Shown one piece after another: positions 45,132 to 56,095 of a stretch of 64,000 bases of DNA. The notes under the pieces are model-generated. The model searched no databases. It was not told where the DNA came from and worked only from the letters and a program-made list of their open reading frames with translations. Position 1 is the stretch's first letter. Each line of letters opens with the position of its first letter. Position numbers and translations under genes: made by a program. The DNA is from Colwellia demingiae (GTDB lineage Bacteria > Pseudomonadota > Gammaproteobacteria > Enterobacterales > Alteromonadaceae), in the NCBI RefSeq assembly GCF_007954275.1, contig NZ_VOLT01000008.1, positions 124,001-188,000 on the forward strand, read 5' to 3'.

Positions 45132-46544
45132 ATGTCACCATCTAAAGTTGCCTTAACATCAGGCCCTTCTGCAATTACTTGTTTCAAAGCTTATGATATC
45201 CGCGGAAAATTAGGCGAACAATTAAATACTGATGTTGCTTATCGCGTTGGTCGCGCTTTTGCCCAACATACACAAGCAAAAACCGTGGTAGTGGGGGGGG
45301 ATATTCGCTTAACCAGTGAAGAGTTAAAGCTTGCTTTGGCGGAAGGTTTAATGGCTGGTGGTACTAACGTTATTGATTTAGGTTTAGCGGGTACAGAACA
45401 TATTTACTTCGCGACCAGTCACTTACAATGCGACGGTGGCATTGTCGTTACAGCAAGTCATAATCCTATTGATTACAATGGCATGAAGCTAGTACGTGAA
45501 AATTCAAAACCTATCAGTGGTGATACGGGGCTTTTCGATATTCAAGCGCTTGCCGAAAAAAACGACTTTGTTGATGTTGAAATAGTAGGTAAGCTAACAA
45601 AGGTTGATATTACTCAGCCTTATACAGAACACTTATTAACCTATATCGACGATAAAAACATCACCCCGTTGAAGTTGGTAGTAAATGCTGGAAATGGTAC
45701 GGCAGGCCCTGCGCTTGATGCCATTGAAAGCGCCTTTAATGCGCTGAATGTTCCGGTTGAATTTATTAAAGTACATCATCAGCCTGATGGTAGCTTCCCT
45801 AACGGTATTCCAAATCCATTACTTATCGAAAACCGTGCAGCAACGCGTGATGCGGTAATTAAACATGGTGCTGATATGGGTATTGCTTGGGATGGCGATT
45901 TTGATCGTTGTTTCTTGTTTGATGAAAACGGCGAGTTTATTGAAGGTTATTATATTGTTGGTTTATTAGCCGAGAATTTTTTAAATAAAATTGAAGGCAG
46001 TAAAGCAGAAGCAAAAATAATCCATGACCCTCGCTTAACGTGGAATACTATTGATATTGCTGAAAAAGCAGGTGGTCAAGCCATTCAAAGTAAAACGGGT
46101 CACGCTTTTATCAAAGAACGTATGCGTAGTGAAGATGCTATTTATGGCGGTGAAATGAGTGCTCATCATTATTTCCGTGATTTTTTCTATTGCGATAGCG
46201 GTATGATCCCTTGGTTGTTAATTGCTGAACTTGTGTGTTTACGTAAACAACCGCTTTCTAGTTTAGTAAAAGAACGTATAGCGGCTTACCCTTCATCGGG
46301 TGAAATTAATAATACCATTGCCGATCCTAAAGCAGCCATCGCCCGTGTTTTTGCTTTTTATCAAGAGCAAGCACAAGTGATTGATAAAACAGATGGGATC
46401 AGTATGGAGTTTGGTAACTGGCGCTTTAACTTGCGAAGCAGCAATACAGAGCCAGTGGTTCGTTTAAATGTTGAGTCTAAAGGTGATGTGGCATTAATGC
46501 AGGAAAAAACAGAGCAAGTATTAGCTTTGTTATTGGCTGAGTAG
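45132..46544 (+). CDS. Phosphomannomutase/phosphoglucomutase (AlgC/CpsG-like)
   Basis: The 470-residue enzyme interconverts hexose 6- and 1-phosphates for sugar nucleotide synthesis. It has the substrate-entry segment [14 protein letters not shown], the phosphoserine loop [15 protein letters not shown] near residue 100, the metal loop DGDFDRCF near 245, the sugar loop [10 protein letters not shown] near 330, and the phosphate loop [14 protein letters not shown] near 430. It heads the exopolysaccharide/PEP-CTERM-type region, followed 9 bp later by the truncated acetyltransferase-like gene. It is intact, unlike several genes after it. Confidence 0.9.
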   Translation: MSPSKVALTSGPSAITCFKAYDIRGKLGEQLNTDVAYRVGRAFAQHTQAKTVVVGGDIRLTSEELKLALAEGLMAGGTNVIDLGLAGTEHIYFATSHLQCDGGIVVTASHNPIDYNGMKLVRENSKPISGDTGLFDIQALAEKNDFVDVEIVGKLTKVDITQPYTEHLLTYIDDKNITPLKLVVNAGNGTAGPALDAIESAFNALNVPVEFIKVHHQPDGSFPNGIPNPLLIENRAATRDAVIKHGADMGIAWDGDFDRCFLFDENGEFIEGYYIVGLLAENFLNKIEGSKAEAKIIHDPRLTWNTIDIAEKAGGQAIQSKTGHAFIKERMRSEDAIYGGEMSAHHYFRDFFYCDSGMIPWLLIAELVCLRKQPLSSLVKERIAAYPSSGEINNTIADPKAAIARVFAFYQEQAQVIDKTDGISMEFGNWRFNLRSSNTEPVVRLNVESKGDVALMQEKTEQVLALLLAE

Positions 46545-46553
46545 TCTTCTTTT

Positions 46554-47138
46554 ATGACTGAGAGCGAGTATTACTCTTATCGCATGCTTTCATTTACTGA
46601 ATTTATTGACCTATATAAAATTCAGTATGAAACCCAGCATAAAGGTAAGATGCCGAAGGCGAGGTTATTTGAATTAACCCTACCTTGGTTAGCGGCGACT
46701 GAGGAATTTATGCTCAGCGCTAAGAGTAAAGTGATCGTTCATTGCTTACATCAAATAGTTGATGGAGAAGAGCCGATATTAAGTATTGCTTGGCCTTTGG
46801 TGCATACTTTTGATAATAGTGCTATCAAGAAAAGTGCATCGTCAAAGCATCATATTACATCGTTAACGAGTTTCTACTCATCAGTTGCAGAGCCAATATT
46901 TTTCACTTCCTCAGTTAAAGAAGACCTACAGCAATTATTTTCCTATATAGCGCAAGAACATCAGTGGCATAGTATGCAACTTGGTGCTTTTGAAGAGGGG
47001 ATAGTTGCACAAGCACTAGTTGAATACTTTCCTTATCAACGCATATTTTCTAAAACGGATAATGTCTATCAAACAGGGAACAGTAATTATGCCAGCTATT
47101 ATCAACAAAGACCTAGTCAGTTACGCAATCCTTTTTAA
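46554..47138 (+). pseudogene. Truncated FemAB/CelD-like acetyltransferase of an exosortase locus
   Basis: The open frame gives 194 residues resembling the N-terminal half of the roughly 370-residue FemAB-like GNAT proteins of exosortase/PEP-CTERM loci. The resemblance includes a segment like SIAWPLVH, then FSYIAQEHQWHSMQLGAF, ending YYQQRPSQLRNPF. In family members the RPSxLRNT motif is followed by RK and a further 170-190 residues with the acetyl-CoA site. Here TAA comes directly, then RKS in frame, and the rest of the C-terminal half is missing before the next gene remnant 70 bp later. One stop plus deletion explains this. A genuine short protein is less likely. Confidence 0.55.
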
Positions 47139-47208
47139 CGCAAAAGCAGCTACTCTTTTCTCAATTATCTTTTTCGAAGTTAGTCTTATCTAAAACTGAG
47201 ACAAACGG

Positions 47209-47897
47209 ATAAGTGAGCAAGGTGTTATTTTTAGCAATAATGGCAGACAATTAGTTGTCATTGAGCATTTGCCAGAGCCAATTCATCAAGGGCAGGCTAA
47301 TACAGGCGTGATCATTGTTGTTGGTGGTCCACAAACTCGCGTTGGTAGCCACTGACTATTTGTTCATTTGGCTATATGGGGGTTATGCGATGCAGCATCG
47401 GCTATTTTACTTTACCTCAATGAACGTCCTCAACAAGTGAAGATAAAACAAGTGTTCTTAGTAAACCCTTGGGGTAGGCAAATACAAATCCAAGTAAAAG
47501 CTTATCTTCGTAGCTATTATGTTCAACGATTTATTAGTAAAGATTTTTGGCAAAATTTTTACCAGGAAAAGTCAAAACAAAATCGACATTTACTGATATT
47601 CAAAGTTTCCATCAGCAAAGCCAAGCCAGTAATGATATTAATAAGTAAGACTACTTTGTAACGCAAATGCTACAAGGGTTAAATTAGTTTGACGGTACGT
47701 GTGATACATTGCTGAGCGGTAATGATTTAACTGCCGATGAATTTAAGTTATTAGTTAAAAGTAATAAGCACTGGCGTGAGTTAATGGCTCGCGCTACTAT
47801 AAATCAGCTGACAATTAGCCAGGCGGACCACGCTTTTTCTCAACGAGATATGCAGGGTCCGTTAATTGAATTAGTATGTAAAAGTTTAGTAAAGTAA
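47209..47897 (+). pseudogene. Decayed exosortase A-associated alpha/beta hydrolase 1 gene
   Basis: Fragments in order match this hydrolase family. They are GVIFSNNGRQLVVIEH, then VVGGPQTRVGSH ending in TGA (47353-47355), then WGLCDAASAILLY with the nucleophile-type region, LVNPWGRQ and YYVQRFISKDFWQNF. After a frame change near 47580 comes LLSGNDLTADEF and ADHAFSQRD at the C-terminus. The start appears changed (ATA AGT GAG). About 65-70 residues between the VGSH and WGLCDAAS blocks are deleted. TAA (47646) and TAG (47685) also break the later frame. The product is surely not made. The gene belongs to a locus for exosortase-linked polysaccharide and protein sorting. Confidence 0.8.
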
Positions 47898-48006
47898 AGA
47901 GTTAACAAATAGTTAATAAATTCACTGAAGCACTGTTACTTGCATCCATAAATGCTTTACAATAAATAAAATTATCTGTATAAATTTAGCAACATAAGGA
48001 AGCAAA

Positions 48007-50289
48007 ATGAAAATAGGGATTATCATTGGCACTCGCCCAGAAATAATCAAAATGTCACCCGTTATTCATGAATGTAAAAAACGCGGCATTGCCTATTTCA
48101 TCATCCATTCTAATCAGCATTACTCTCAAGAGATGGATAGCATTTTCTTTAAAGAATTGGAGTTACCTGAACCCGATTATAATTTGGGTGTCGGCTTTGG
48201 CTTACATAGTAATCAAATGGGCAATATTTTAATTGAGATGGAGCCCATTTTATTGCAAGAAAAGCCTGATGTAGTTTTAGTACAAGGTGATACTAATACA
48301 GTATTAGCTGGCGCATTAGCGGCGTCTAAACTTGATATTAAAGTAGGTCACATTGAAGCAGGTTTGCGTAGTTATGATCGCACGATGCCAGAGGAAACTA
48401 ATCGTATTCTGACCGATCACATGAGTGAATACTTATTTGCGGTTGGTCCAAATCAGTATGCTATTTTGGCGAAAGAAGGGATTGATGGTGATAAAATTTT
48501 CACTGTTGGCAATACGGTTTCAGATTCATTATTTCAACATTTAGATATTTCAGCCAGCACCAGTACCATTTTGGCCGATTTAGGTGTCACTTCAGGAAAG
48601 TTCTTCCTAGTAACCGCTCATCGTGCTTCTAATGTCGATATCCCAGCAAACTTATTAGAACTGTTAGCGGTATTTGATAAATTACATGCAAAATACAGTC
48701 AAACTATTGTCTGGCCGATTCATCCAAGAACTCAAGCTAAGTTAAAAGAGTTTTCGATAGAATTACCAAGTTACTTAAAGCTTATTCCACCCATTGGTTA
48801 TTTTGACTTTATTCAATTACAAAAACATGCACAGTTAATTTTAACTGACTCTGGTGGTATTCAAGAAGAAGCATGTTTATTGGGTGTACCCTGTATCACT
48901 TTACGTGAAAGTACTGAACGTCCTGAATCAATTGAAGTAGGCGCGAATGTATTAGTTGGCAGAGATGCTGATAGAGCGTTAGCAGCAGCAGATAAATGGC
49001 TTGCTAGTGATGCAGCTAGTTTTAGTTGGAGTAACCCTTTTGGCGATGGTCATGTAGCGGAAACTATTTTAGATATCATCACTAATTCAGTGCCTAGTAC
49101 ACTTGAAAAAGAAATTATTGCCAAAAATGAAACACTAAGTGTTATTGGTATGGGCTATATGGGTTTACCAATCGCAAGTTTATTAGCTGAAGCGGGTTAT
49201 AAAGTAACCGGTGTTGATTTAAACAGTGATAAAGTGGCTGCTATTAATGAAGCACAATGTCCTTTTGATGAAGCCGGTTTACCCGAGCTTATTATTAAGG
49301 TTGTTTCACAAGGCTTTTTAACCGCCAGTACCGAGATTTCTTCAAGCGAAACGTATTTAGTCGCTGTGCCGACACCACACAAAAATAATAGCTGTGACCG
49401 AAGTTATGTTTTCAGCGCAGTTGATGCTATAACTAAAGTAGCCAAAAATGGTCAAACCGTGATTGTTGAATCGACCATATCACCACAAACAAGTGTTGCT
49501 GTTGCACAACGGTTCGCTGAGGCTGGTTTAAAGATTGATGTTGTTCATTGCCCTGAGCGTGCAATTCCTGGGCAAACCTTACATGAACTTGTTCACAATG
49601 ACAGGATAATTGGTGCAACAAGCGCTAAAGCGCAGCAGAAAGTTAAAACAATTTACCAAAGCTTTGTCAAAGGTGAAGTGTTTTTAACTGACCTAACTAC
49701 GGCAGAATGTATCAAATTAGTCGAAAATACTTCACGTGATGTTGGTATTGCTTTTGCCAATGAATTATCACAAATATGTGAAGAGCTTGAAGTTGATGTC
49801 TATGAAGTTATTCGTTTAGCAAATCGTCATCCAAGAGTTAATGTGTTAACACCAGGACCTGGGGTTGGTGGCCACTGTATTCCGATTGACCCTTGGTTCT
49901 TAGTTGAAAACACTAAAGCGGGTGAATTTGTTCGTTTAGCACGTGAAATTAATGATAAACGTCCAAGTATAATGGCAGAGCAAGCACTAGCATTACTAGG
50001 TAATACTCAAGCTAGCTTAGTCGGTAAAAAGGTAGGTATCTTAGGTGTGGCATATAAGGCCAATGTAGATGACTGTCGTGAGTCTCCTGCTGATGCAATC
50101 CTTGAGTACTTTAATAAAGCAGGTGTTGACGTTAATTACCATGACCCATTCGCACCAAGCTGGCATTGTGAAAAACAAGAAACAATCAGTGATATTGATA
50201 ACTGGGCAGATGTGCTTATTTTGGTGACTGACCATCAATGTTACAGCAATTTGAAGGTTTCAAGTCTCTTGCTCAACACTCGAGCTTAA
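48007..50289 (+). CDS. Fusion of UDP-GlcNAc 2-epimerase (WecB) and UDP-ManNAc dehydrogenase (WecC)
   Basis: Residues 1-365 are a non-hydrolysing epimerase: IGTRPEIIKM at the start, VQGDTNTVLAG, HIEAGLRSYDRTMPEETNR, TDSGGIQEEA. After a short joint (about 365-380), residues 381-760 are the NAD-dependent dehydrogenase. They carry VIGMGYMGLPIA, a Rossmann site, VPTPHKNN, VESTISPQTS, NTSRDVGIAFANEL, and GPGVGGHCIPIDPW with the catalytic cysteine. The fusion should turn UDP-GlcNAc into UDP-ManNAcA in two steps on one chain for surface polysaccharide. The two are separate genes in most bacteria. The end is a few residues short of typical WecC. A terminator follows. Confidence 0.9.
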   Translation: MKIGIIIGTRPEIIKMSPVIHECKKRGIAYFIIHSNQHYSQEMDSIFFKELELPEPDYNLGVGFGLHSNQMGNILIEMEPILLQEKPDVVLVQGDTNTVLAGALAASKLDIKVGHIEAGLRSYDRTMPEETNRILTDHMSEYLFAVGPNQYAILAKEGIDGDKIFTVGNTVSDSLFQHLDISASTSTILADLGVTSGKFFLVTAHRASNVDIPANLLELLAVFDKLHAKYSQTIVWPIHPRTQAKLKEFSIELPSYLKLIPPIGYFDFIQLQKHAQLILTDSGGIQEEACLLGVPCITLRESTERPESIEVGANVLVGRDADRALAAADKWLASDAASFSWSNPFGDGHVAETILDIITNSVPSTLEKEIIAKNETLSVIGMGYMGLPIASLLAEAGYKVTGVDLNSDKVAAINEAQCPFDEAGLPELIIKVVSQGFLTASTEISSSETYLVAVPTPHKNNSCDRSYVFSAVDAITKVAKNGQTVIVESTISPQTSVAVAQRFAEAGLKIDVVHCPERAIPGQTLHELVHNDRIIGATSAKAQQKVKTIYQSFVKGEVFLTDLTTAECIKLVENTSRDVGIAFANELSQICEELEVDVYEVIRLANRHPRVNVLTPGPGVGGHCIPIDPWFLVENTKAGEFVRLAREINDKRPSIMAEQALALLGNTQASLVGKKVGILGVAYKANVDDCRESPADAILEYFNKAGVDVNYHDPFAPSWHCEKQETISDIDNWADVLILVTDHQCYSNLKVSSLLLNTRA

Positions 50290-50292
50290 TAA

Positions 50293-50330
50293 AAAACCCA
50301 TTAGCTACGCTGTTAATGGGTTTTATTTTT
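50293..50330 (+). terminator. Terminator of the wecB-wecC fusion gene
   Basis: AAAACCCATTA (50293-50303) and TAATGGGTTTT (50314-50324) form an 11-bp stem with a 10-nt loop, followed by ATTTTTT. Confidence 0.85.
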
Positions 50331-50372
50331 TGTTAGCTTAATAATGATGATAACCGCAAAAGGAATTTTGAT

Positions 50373-53117
50373 ATGAAATTTGTAAAAGCCTCTCTCTATT
50401 TAAGTATCGCTCTGGCTATATCGGCTTGTGGTGAACAAGCCTCTGTTGAATCTCATTTAGAAAATGCAAAAAGCTATCTAAATTAAAACAAAGTTAATGA
50501 AAGTATTATTGAGTTGAAAAATGCTATTCGAGCTGACACTAAAAATGCTGAAGCACGTTTTTTATTAGGTCAAATCTATTTAAGTTTAGGTGATGGTATT
50601 GCTGCGGTGAAAGAACTGGAGCGAGCGCAGTCATTAAAATATCCGGATAACAAAGTTATACCCCTACTAGCACGTGCTTATATCTTAACTGACAGTGATA
50701 GTGATGTAATTGCATTAAGTACTGCAGCTAAGGAGCTCGCTGCTGAGGAAAGAAGTCAATATCTAGCCTACCAAACACTAGCTGCGCTGCGCAGCGAACA
50801 ACCAGAATTAGCAAAGCAAAGTGTTGAATTAGCGCAGTCGATTACCCAACAAAGCCTTTATAGCATGCTAGCTCTGGCGTATTTTCAGTTATCAGAAAAT
50901 AAATATGATGAAGTAAAGACCCTTATTTCGAGAATTTTAACCATAGATGCCAAGCAAGTTGATGCGCTAATGTTGCAGGGACAAGTCGCGATGGTGACTA
51001 AAGAATATCAACTCGCGGTAGATAGCTTTAAGCAATATATGGCGTTACAACCTCGATTTACTATGGTGCAATTATTATTAGCTAATGCACTACTTAAAGC
51101 GGGTCATGATGAGGAAGCTGAGCAACATGCAGATGCTATATTAACTAAAGTTAATAACCAACCCTTTGCGAACTATATTAAAGCCATGGTGCGCTTTCAA
51201 GCAAAAGACTTTGCCAAAGCCAGTGAGCACGCTGAAGCAGCATTATCGGCAGACTTTAATCAATTTAATTTAAAATTAGTGGCAGGAGCTAGTGCTTTTT
51301 ATCTTAAAAATTGGCAGCAAAGTTATCATCACTTAAGTGCCATCATTAAGTACCTACATAATGATCATCAAGCTCGTCGCATGCTAGCAGTTACTCAATT
51401 AGAACTAGGTTTAATCGATGAAATTAGTGCCACTATTGGTGATTTTGATGGCACTGATGAGGTTAACTCTCAATTTATATCTTCTTTAAGTTATAAGCTA
51501 TTAGAGCTTGGGGCGACTACAGAGGCTAAGAAGTTACTTGCTCAAAATAATCAAAGTAGTTCGGAAAATGCTGTTAATAATGCCCGTCAGGGTATTTTAA
51601 AATTAATGATGAACGACCTTTCAGGCATAGAGAATTTACAAGATGCAATAACGCTCAACCCTGAGCTTATCGAAGCTGAATTAGCAATAGCTTTTTCCGC
51701 ATTACAAAGAGGTGATATTGCTAAGGCTAAGGCCATTGCTGAAAAATGGCAAAACCAATACCCAGATAAAGCTAGCAGCTTTAATTTATTAGCGAGTATT
51801 GCTATAAAAGAAGAAAAATATGATCAAGCAGAGCAAGCACTTAAGAAAAGTTTAAGCTTAGATCAAGACAATTTTTTTGCATTGACCGAACAATTACGTA
51901 TTGCTCGCAAACAAAAAAACATCCCTTTGAGTAAACAGCGCGCTGATTATTTGATCACTATTGCGCCGACAAATAATAAAGTACTAAGACAGTACTTTGG
52001 TGTTTATCGTAATGAAATGGCACTAGCAAAACTGGCCGCTGCTTATGAACTTGATAAAACAGATATTAATAAAACTATATTATTGTCTGAAGCGATGGTG
52101 AGTTTAGGTCAATTAAAACAAGCCGAAAGTTTACTTGTATCGAAAGCCGATACTGCAAAGTTACCTAAACGTTATTGGCAACTATTGTTACTTACCTACA
52201 AAAAACAAAAGAATTTCGAAAAAATACGACCTATGTTAGAAAAGTGGTTGAAAGAGAACCCTTATCACATTGAAGCTGTTGTGCTATTAACTGATTTTTA
52301 CGCGAGCCAAAGAAATTATGAGCGTGCTTTAACTGTGATTAAAAGGGGACTTGAGAACCATAAAGATAATTTGGTTTTACAGTTAATTCAAATGCAGCTA
52401 TTGCTAAATAACAAGCAAATATCTGCTGCGAAAAGTCTTTATAAAATTCTAGTGAATAAAAATATTAATGACGCACTTAAGCAAGGCCTACTTGGGCGAA
52501 TATTTCTTTTAGAAGAGAATTATGTTCAAGCGTTACCTAAGTTAACCGTGTTTTATCAGACTTATCCTAGCAGTCCAAATGCTATTTATTTAGCAGGAGC
52601 TCATTTAGGCAATAAAGATAATACCAAGGCAATAAAAGTGTTAGAGCACTATTTGACTATTGATCCTAATAATAACCGTATTGAAACAATGCTTGCGGGT
52701 GTATACCTTGAAAATGATAGCAATAAGGCGATTGCTGTTTATGATGATGTTGTGAAAAAGCAGCCGAAGAATGTAGTTGCTCATAACAACCTTGCTTGGT
52801 TATATTTGGAGCAAGATAATATCAGTAAAGCCCTAGAACACGCTGAAAAGGCATTTGAATTGGCGCCGAAAATTGCCAATATTGTTGATACTTACGGTAA
52901 GGTGTTATTGGGTTCCGGTGATAAAAAAGCAGCCTTGAAATATGCTACTAAAGCTTCTGAAATAGCCAAAGGTAAGGATGTTGATATTCAATTGAATTAT
53001 GTTGAAGCACTTATTGCAAATAATCGAATAAATGAAGCAAAAGATTTATTAAATAAAGTTGCTACCGCAACAGATGAGCAGCAAGAGAAAAAATCGAAGC
53101 TGTTAGCACAGTTATAA
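50373..53117 (+). pseudogene. PrsT-like TPR lipoprotein gene with one in-frame stop (first copy)
   Basis: ATG at 50373 opens a lipoprotein signal ending in the lipobox ISAC. After 37 codons comes TAA (50484-50486), and the same frame then continues 877 codons to 53117. Total length, 914 residues, and content (a continuous row of TPR-type helix pairs such as AEARFLLGQIYLSLGDGIAA) match the PEP-CTERM system lipoprotein PrsT. The stop sits in KSYLN-stop-NKVNESIIELKNA, where the family usually has a glutamine- or lysine-like residue, so one CAA to TAA change explains it. TTG at 50514 is not a credible restart because the lipobox would be lost. Confidence 0.75.
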
Positions 53118-53134
53118 CTCTACTTGGCCAGTTC

Positions 53135-53164
53135 AAAAAACGACTGTTATAACAGTCGTTTTTA
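53135..53164 (+). terminator. Terminator after the first PrsT-like gene
   Basis: A nearly perfect palindrome (CGACTGTTATAACAGTCG with flanking A and T runs) lies 18 bp past the stop and can act in both directions. Confidence 0.85.
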
Positions 53165-53203
53165 GTTTATTTAAGCTAAGTGAAATAGAGAAAGAGAATT
53201 GAT

Positions 53204-55882
53204 ATGAAAAAGTATATAAAACCTTCTGCCATAATATTAACGTTAATCTTAAGTGCGTGTAGTGATACAAAAACAGCGCAGCAATTCATTAGTAGCGGTA
53301 ACAGCTTTGTTCAAGTTAGGGATTTTTCTAGTGCTGTAATAGAATTTAAAAATGCGGTCCGTCTTGAGCCTAAAAATGCTAATGCTCGCTTTGAGCTGGG
53401 GAATGCTTATTTAGAACAAGGTAATTTTATTAATGCAGAAAAAGAATTTTCTCGAGCCGTAGAATTAGGCCTAGATTTCTCTAATATAGTTGCGCTGATG
53501 GCAAGAGTAAAAACTCATTTAGATAAAGCGGATGAGGTTTATCCGTTAGTTGAACGTAGTGATGATTTGACTGATGATGATTATGTAGAGGTATTAACCT
53601 ATGCAGGTATTACTGCATTAAAACAGAATCAAACTGCTCAAGGGCAAGATTATTTAACACAAGCGATAGCTATTAATCAAGGTGCTGCTTATAGCCAGAT
53701 AGCACAAGCTTATGTTCATTATGCAGATCGAGAGTTTGCCCAAGGTTTAGTGGTTATTAGTAACTTACTTATTAAGCAAGCTGACGCTACTGAAGCACTG
53801 TTGATACAAGGACACTTGTATTATGCACTGCAAGAATTTGAGCATGCCAGTGGGGCTTTTGCACTTTACCTTAATTATCACCCACAAGATTATAAAATAC
53901 GTTTTTTCGAAGTAAATAGCCTGATCAAAGCCGAAAAGTTTGAACAAGCAAATGTACTCACAGATACCTTATTAAAAGCATATAAAGACTCTTCAATAGC
54001 ATTACAATTTAAAGCACAACTCGAATATCAAAAGAAAAACTATAGTGCTGCAAGAGATTATGCCGAACAAGCATTACAACATGGACAAGACTTTTTAGGT
54101 GCTAAAATTATCGCAGGGGTTAGTTCATATTTTTTAGGAGATGTTGAACAAGCGTATACTAAGTTAAATGCTATTGTGGATCGAGTGCCTAATAACCTCT
54201 TAATTAAAAAAATACTTGCGGTAACAAAATTTGAGTTAGGTTATTACACTGATGCAGTTGAAAGCTTCTCATCTCTAGAGGGTTTGACCACTGCCGATTT
54301 ACAACTATTGAAGTATTCAAGTGCAAGTTTGATGGACATTGGTTATGTCGATAATGCATTGGCGTTAATAAATAAAGCAGAGGGAATTGCTCCTAATAAT
54401 GCGCAAATAGCCGCTCAAAAAGGTTTTATGCTACTGTCCCAAAATGATGCTAGTGGTATAGATTTGATATAGCGTGCAGTTCAGCTTGATCCTTCTCTAA
54501 CTCATGTTCAAGTGGCATTAGCTATCGGCTATCTGAATACAGGTGAAGAAGATAAAGCTCAAAGAATAGCGGATCTATATAAAAGTAATGTCGAAGAAGC
54601 AGATATTGGACATGTGTTAGAAGGCTTTATTTTTCTGAATAAAAAACAAAGGGCTAAAGCGCAAGTCAGTTTTGAAAAAGCACAATCATTAAACCCTAAA
54701 AATATCGCAAGTTTGTATAACCTTGGCTTACTTCATAAAAGGGCTGCAGAAAATTCAAAAGCGATCACTTACTTTGATCGGCTTATAAGTTTATCTCCAA
54801 GACATAAGGGAGCTTTAAAATCATTAGTCTCTATAGCTGGAAATAAAGAATCTTTAGAAGACGTTCTTACTATTCTAGTTAGAAATTATCAGACCGATAA
54901 TCTCTATAGCACAATTGCACTAGCACAAGCTTTAAGAATAGATCAACAAGTTGAAAAAGCAGTAACAATATTAAGGGATATTAATAAATCTGTTAATTTA
55001 ACATCAAACTATTTTATGTTGTTGGGTGATAGTTATTTAGAATTAGAAAAGTATCAAGATGCTAATACAACTTTTGCGCAAGGTTTAGCCCTTGAACCTA
55101 AAGACTACCTCTTGAATATTAGATACATTAGTACATTAGAGTGGCTAGGTGAAGATACGGCAGTCCTAGAGCAAACAAGAAAAGTACACGGCTATTACGT
55201 GAACAATTTAAATATTACTACATCGTTAATTTATCTTGAAACGAGAAATAAAAACTATAGAGAAGCAAAACGTTTATTTGAAGCGATTAAAGGTGAAAAA
55301 ACCAATCATCATCTACTTGATAGCGTTGCGGGTGAAATTTATAGTTATGAAAAGGATTACCCTCAAGCCATTGAACATTTTTCTGCTGCTTATGAAAAAG
55401 AACCTACAGAGTTAAATTTACTGAATTTAGCAAGAACATTGGGATTTGATAAACAAAATAAAGAAGCAGAGAGACTATTAGAGCTATATCTTGATAAACA
55501 CTCTAACAATAGCAAAATTCGCTTCTTACTTGCAGAATTATACAGCCCACAAGATAGAAAGAAGAGAATTGTTCAGTACCAAATTTTGTCAATACAAATA
55601 CCTAATAATGCAATTGTATTTAATAACTTAGCATGGAATCAGTTTAAATTAAATCAAACTGCTGAAGCACTTATAAATATAGAAAAGGCATACCAATTAC
55701 AACCTGATAGTTTAGCTATCCAAGAGTCTTACGGTGTTATTCTCATAGTTAATAATAAATTAAGCCAAGGAATTAATATACTTGAAGACGCAATTTTGTC
55801 TGGTTCAACTGATGCTGCAGCCAAGGAATATTTGATTAAAGCTAAGACTTTACTAAATAATCAAGCTAAATCTAGGAGCTAG
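53204..55882 (+). pseudogene. PrsT-like TPR lipoprotein gene with one in-frame stop (second copy)
   Basis: ATG at 53204 starts a lipoprotein signal with the lipobox LSAC. TPR repeats follow (DFSSAVIEFKNAVRLEPKNANARF and others) for 422 codons, until TAG at 54470-54472. The same frame then continues with RAVQLDPSLTHVQVALAIGYLNTGEEDKAQ, plain TPR sequence, to 55882, 893 codons in all. A CAG to TAG change in DLI-stop-RAVQLDP explains it. It is a divergent paralogue of the preceding gene. Both copies would otherwise be outer-membrane-anchored scaffold lipoproteins for polysaccharide export or exosortase function. A truncated N-terminal product may still be made. Confidence 0.75.
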
Positions 55883-55919
55883 ATTGGTTGTTCAAAGCTG
55901 TCAGTATTTTTTACATTTA

Positions 55920-55952
55920 TTTGTATTTTATTTGTATTTTATTTGTATTTTA
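55920..55952. repeat. Three tandem copies of an 11-bp unit
   Basis: TTTGTATTTTA occurs three times head to tail with no mismatch, about 145-175 bp upstream of the PEP-CTERM protein gene. It is possibly a site of slippage or simply AT-rich promoter DNA. Confidence 0.85.
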
Positions 55953-56095
55953 TCACTTAGCTTATGATAATTAGCGTTTTTATTTTTATGGTACGGTAAG
56001 TGCATTATAAAAAGAAATGTTAACGGATTGCCTTTTGTTAACTTAAATCGTTTTATGTTAATGAAAACACCCTAGATAAAGGACAAATAAAAATT

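Noticed and set aside
50220..50330. Possible frameshift at the C-terminus of the WecB-WecC fusion
   Set aside because: The existing frame ends with a plausible NTRA tail only a few residues short; the alternative frame runs into the terminator.
50484..50486. Programmed readthrough or recoding at the PrsT stop codons
   Set aside because: TAA and TAG in the two copies lie in different contexts with no shared downstream structure, and neighbours are clearly pseudogenes.
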